Shown: one piece after another, positions 6,183-7,090 of the stretch
Layout of the letters: each line of letters begins with the position of its first letter
Position numbering within the stretch: the first letter of the stretch is position 1
From: Methanosarcina sp.
Lineage (GTDB): Archaea > Halobacteriota > Methanosarcinia > Methanosarcinales > Methanosarcinaceae
Assembly: GCA_017883485.1 (NCBI GenBank)
Contig: JADGNM010000128.1
Coordinates: 1 to 7,090 of the forward strand
Length of the DNA: 7,090 nucleotides
Direction of reading: 5' to 3'
Made by a program: the position numbers and the translations under genes
The notes under the pieces: model-generated
The model's input: the letters and a program-made list of their open reading frames with translations, nothing else
Told to the model about the DNA's origin: nothing
The model's database searches: none

Positions 6183-6277
6183 TTGCATCAAGGCTCTTGA
6201 ACTCTATTTCACATAAAGGAGAAAAAAGGATCGGACAATGTTTCCGGAAGAACTTTTACAATCTCCTTTTCCTAAAA

Positions 6278-6349
6278 GGGCTTGTAGATCAGGGGTAGAT
6301 CGTTACGTTCGCAACGTAAAGGCCGCGGGTTCAAATCCCGCCGAGTCCA
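6278..6349 (+). tRNA. tRNA-Ala (anticodon CGC)
   Basis: A 72-base cloverleaf without intron and without encoded CCA. The acceptor stem is GGGCTTG (6278-6284) with CGAGTCC (6342-6348) and discriminator A at 6349. It contains the G3:U70 wobble pair, the main identity element of alanine tRNAs. The D stem is GATC/GATC (6287-6290, 6298-6301) with a short loop AGGGGTA. The anticodon stem is TTACG/CGTAA with loop TTCGCAA, anticodon CGC at 6310-6312, reading GCG codons. The T arm is GCGGG-TTCAAAT-CCCGC (6325-6341). It lies 95 bases after aEF1B on the same strand, and I see no good TATA box at the expected distance, so it may be processed from a longer transcript. Confidence 0.97.
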
Positions 6350-6355
6350 TTTAAA

Positions 6356-6401
6356 GATTTTTAATAGTCCTAATCAGTACTACTTTTTAAGATTATTTTT
6401 T
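6356..6401 (+). terminator. Run of T-tracts after the tRNA
   Basis: Three T-tracts follow the tRNA within 52 bases: T5 at 6358-6362, T5 at 6384-6388 and T6 at 6396-6401. Archaeal RNA polymerase ends at such U-rich signals, so this is the likely 3' end of the tRNA transcript. Confidence 0.55.
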
Positions 6402-6665
6402 ATACTAACCATCACTTTGTAATATCTCGAAGTAAGCTAGAAATTTCCCGGATCCCTTTGACCTTTTCTAAGTCCATTATAGCCATTTTCTTAGCTCCCG
6501 TTAGGTAAACTTTATCTCGATAAAATAAATTGAACTTAGCGTTTTTTAAGGCCTTTTGGTGTATTTATAGTCTTTCAGATACTTCTTAATATGTCTTTAA
6601 GTTATACTATTTTCTATGAAAAACGATGTATCCGATGCTGTTTTATCACCTATAGAAAACTTTCA
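6402..6665. other. AT-rich spacer, possibly containing an insertion-sequence end
   Basis: No convincing gene is visible. It holds a near-palindrome TTTATC-TC-GATAAA (6511-6524), an AAGGCCTT palindrome (6548-6555) and the bulged hairpin at 6610-6659. Because the transposase reading from the right ends at 6666, one end of the insertion sequence should lie in this stretch. IS110-family elements generally lack clear terminal inverted repeats, so I cannot place the boundary. Confidence 0.5.
6610..6659 (-). repeat. Bulged stem-loop just downstream of the transposase
   Basis: TTTTCTAT (6610-6617) pairs perfectly with ATAGAAAA (6652-6659). Inside, AAAAC (6620-6624) pairs with GTTTT (6640-6644), leaving a 15-base loop and an uneven internal loop of two and seven bases. 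It ends seven bases from the transposase stop codon. Whether it is transcribed is unknown. Confidence 0.5.
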
Positions 6666-7090
6666 TCATGATAAGGGAGTACTATATCCTCCCCCGCTTC
6701 CACCACCTTTATCCATTTTTTTGATAATGTAACCGGCTTTGATGAGAGCATTAATCATATCCAGTTCAGTAATCTGAATTGGGGAGGAAGTCCGATCAAA
6801 CTTGAGAGGTTTAGGTTTTAGATCTACAGTTTCTTCATACATTTCCCTGTTTACCAGAAGATGATGCAATAAATATACAGAGAACTTTTCTTGCTAGCGC
6901 AACAACAGCTACTTTCGTTCCTTTTTTAGCTTTTATTCTCATAAAGAAACTCTTTAGCCTTGAACTTCTAGTTCGGGATATTGCGTGTGCGACCTGCACA
7001 AGCATCCTTCTGACATGCTTCGATCCCTGTTTTGTTATACTGCCTGTTATACGCTTATTTGCTGATTCATATATCGACGGTACAAGTCCA
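6666..7090 (-). pseudogene. IS110-family transposase, 3' part, frameshifted
   Basis: Read leftward from the right edge, the first frame (codons from 7089) gives GLVPSIYESANKRITGSITK, then KQGSKHVRRMLVQVAHA, and later RIKAKKGTKVAVVALARKVL. This is the C-terminal IS110/IS116/IS902 transposase domain. The frame stops at 6835, but after about 6874 the sequence reads on naturally in the next frame as LLHHLLVNREMYEE and continues to a TGA at 6666-6668. A one-base gain or two-base loss near 6862-6876 explains the switch. The site is ATAT-rich, so loss of one AT step is a simple explanation. The tail ends in a Gly/Ser run GGGSGGG. The N-terminal RuvC-like DEDD half lies outside the window. The copy is probably inactive unless the shift is a sequencing error or programmed. 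Confidence 0.8.

Noticed and set aside
6238..6354. ATG with a good AAAGGA site and a 38-codon frame running straight through the tRNA gene
   Set aside because: Two thirds of the frame is the tRNA itself, which explains its openness; no independent coding sign.
6511..6524. Near-palindrome TTTATC-TC-GATAAA considered as an operator or insertion-sequence end
   Set aside because: AT-rich 6-bp arms arise easily by chance here, and no matching partner copy was seen elsewhere in the window.
6616..6732. Plus-strand small frame with a PPPLPPP run opposite the transposase tail
   Set aside because: The Pro run is simply the complement of the Gly-rich GGGSGGG tail codons, and there is no ribosome binding site.

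Overview
The window looks like a chromosomal segment of a methanogenic archaeon, most likely Methanosarcina. The signs are two methanofuran-biosynthesis genes (mfnF, mfnE), an archaeal elongation factor 1-beta, a tRNA-Ala without encoded CCA, archaeal TATA boxes with GGAG-type ribosome binding sites, low gene density and AT-rich spacers. The genus is inferred from gene content and style; no search was run.

Left part (1-2700): the 3' end of a DUF1616-type membrane protein with a heavily sequon-decorated outer domain, then a 632-base spacer with a hairpin plus T-run, a consensus TATA box and a possible 22-residue micro-ORF. Next comes a complete CPBP (CAAX protease/bacteriocin-processing) family membrane protease with all three motifs. 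A possible 49-residue ORF overlaps its stop codon.

Middle part (2700-3770): two small minus-strand membrane-protein genes of unknown function. The first has a 15/12-bp in-frame minisatellite giving a Ser/Ala/Val repeat. The second appears to be leaderless, with a TATA box 26 bases ahead of its ATG, and four GTTTC/GAAAC half-sites lie upstream of that TATA box.

Core housekeeping part (3771-6349): mfnF and mfnE lie in tandem. MfnE makes the diphosphate-activated aminomethylfuran, and MfnF joins it to gamma-glutamyltyramine to form the methanofuran core, so the pair covers consecutive late steps of one pathway. Then come a tiny four-CxxC zinc-ribbon protein and aEF1B, a translation-linked pair, followed by tRNA-Ala(CGC), for which no convincing promoter of its own is visible.

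Right edge (6350-7090): T-rich termination signals, an AT-rich spacer with a bulged hairpin, and the 3' part of an IS110-family transposase on the minus strand. The transposase is split by an apparent frameshift. The hairpin directly follows the transposase stop, which is where some IS110-family elements carry a structured RNA; this is the most speculative but most interesting lead. I found no CRISPR array, defence cluster or clearly new multi-gene system.
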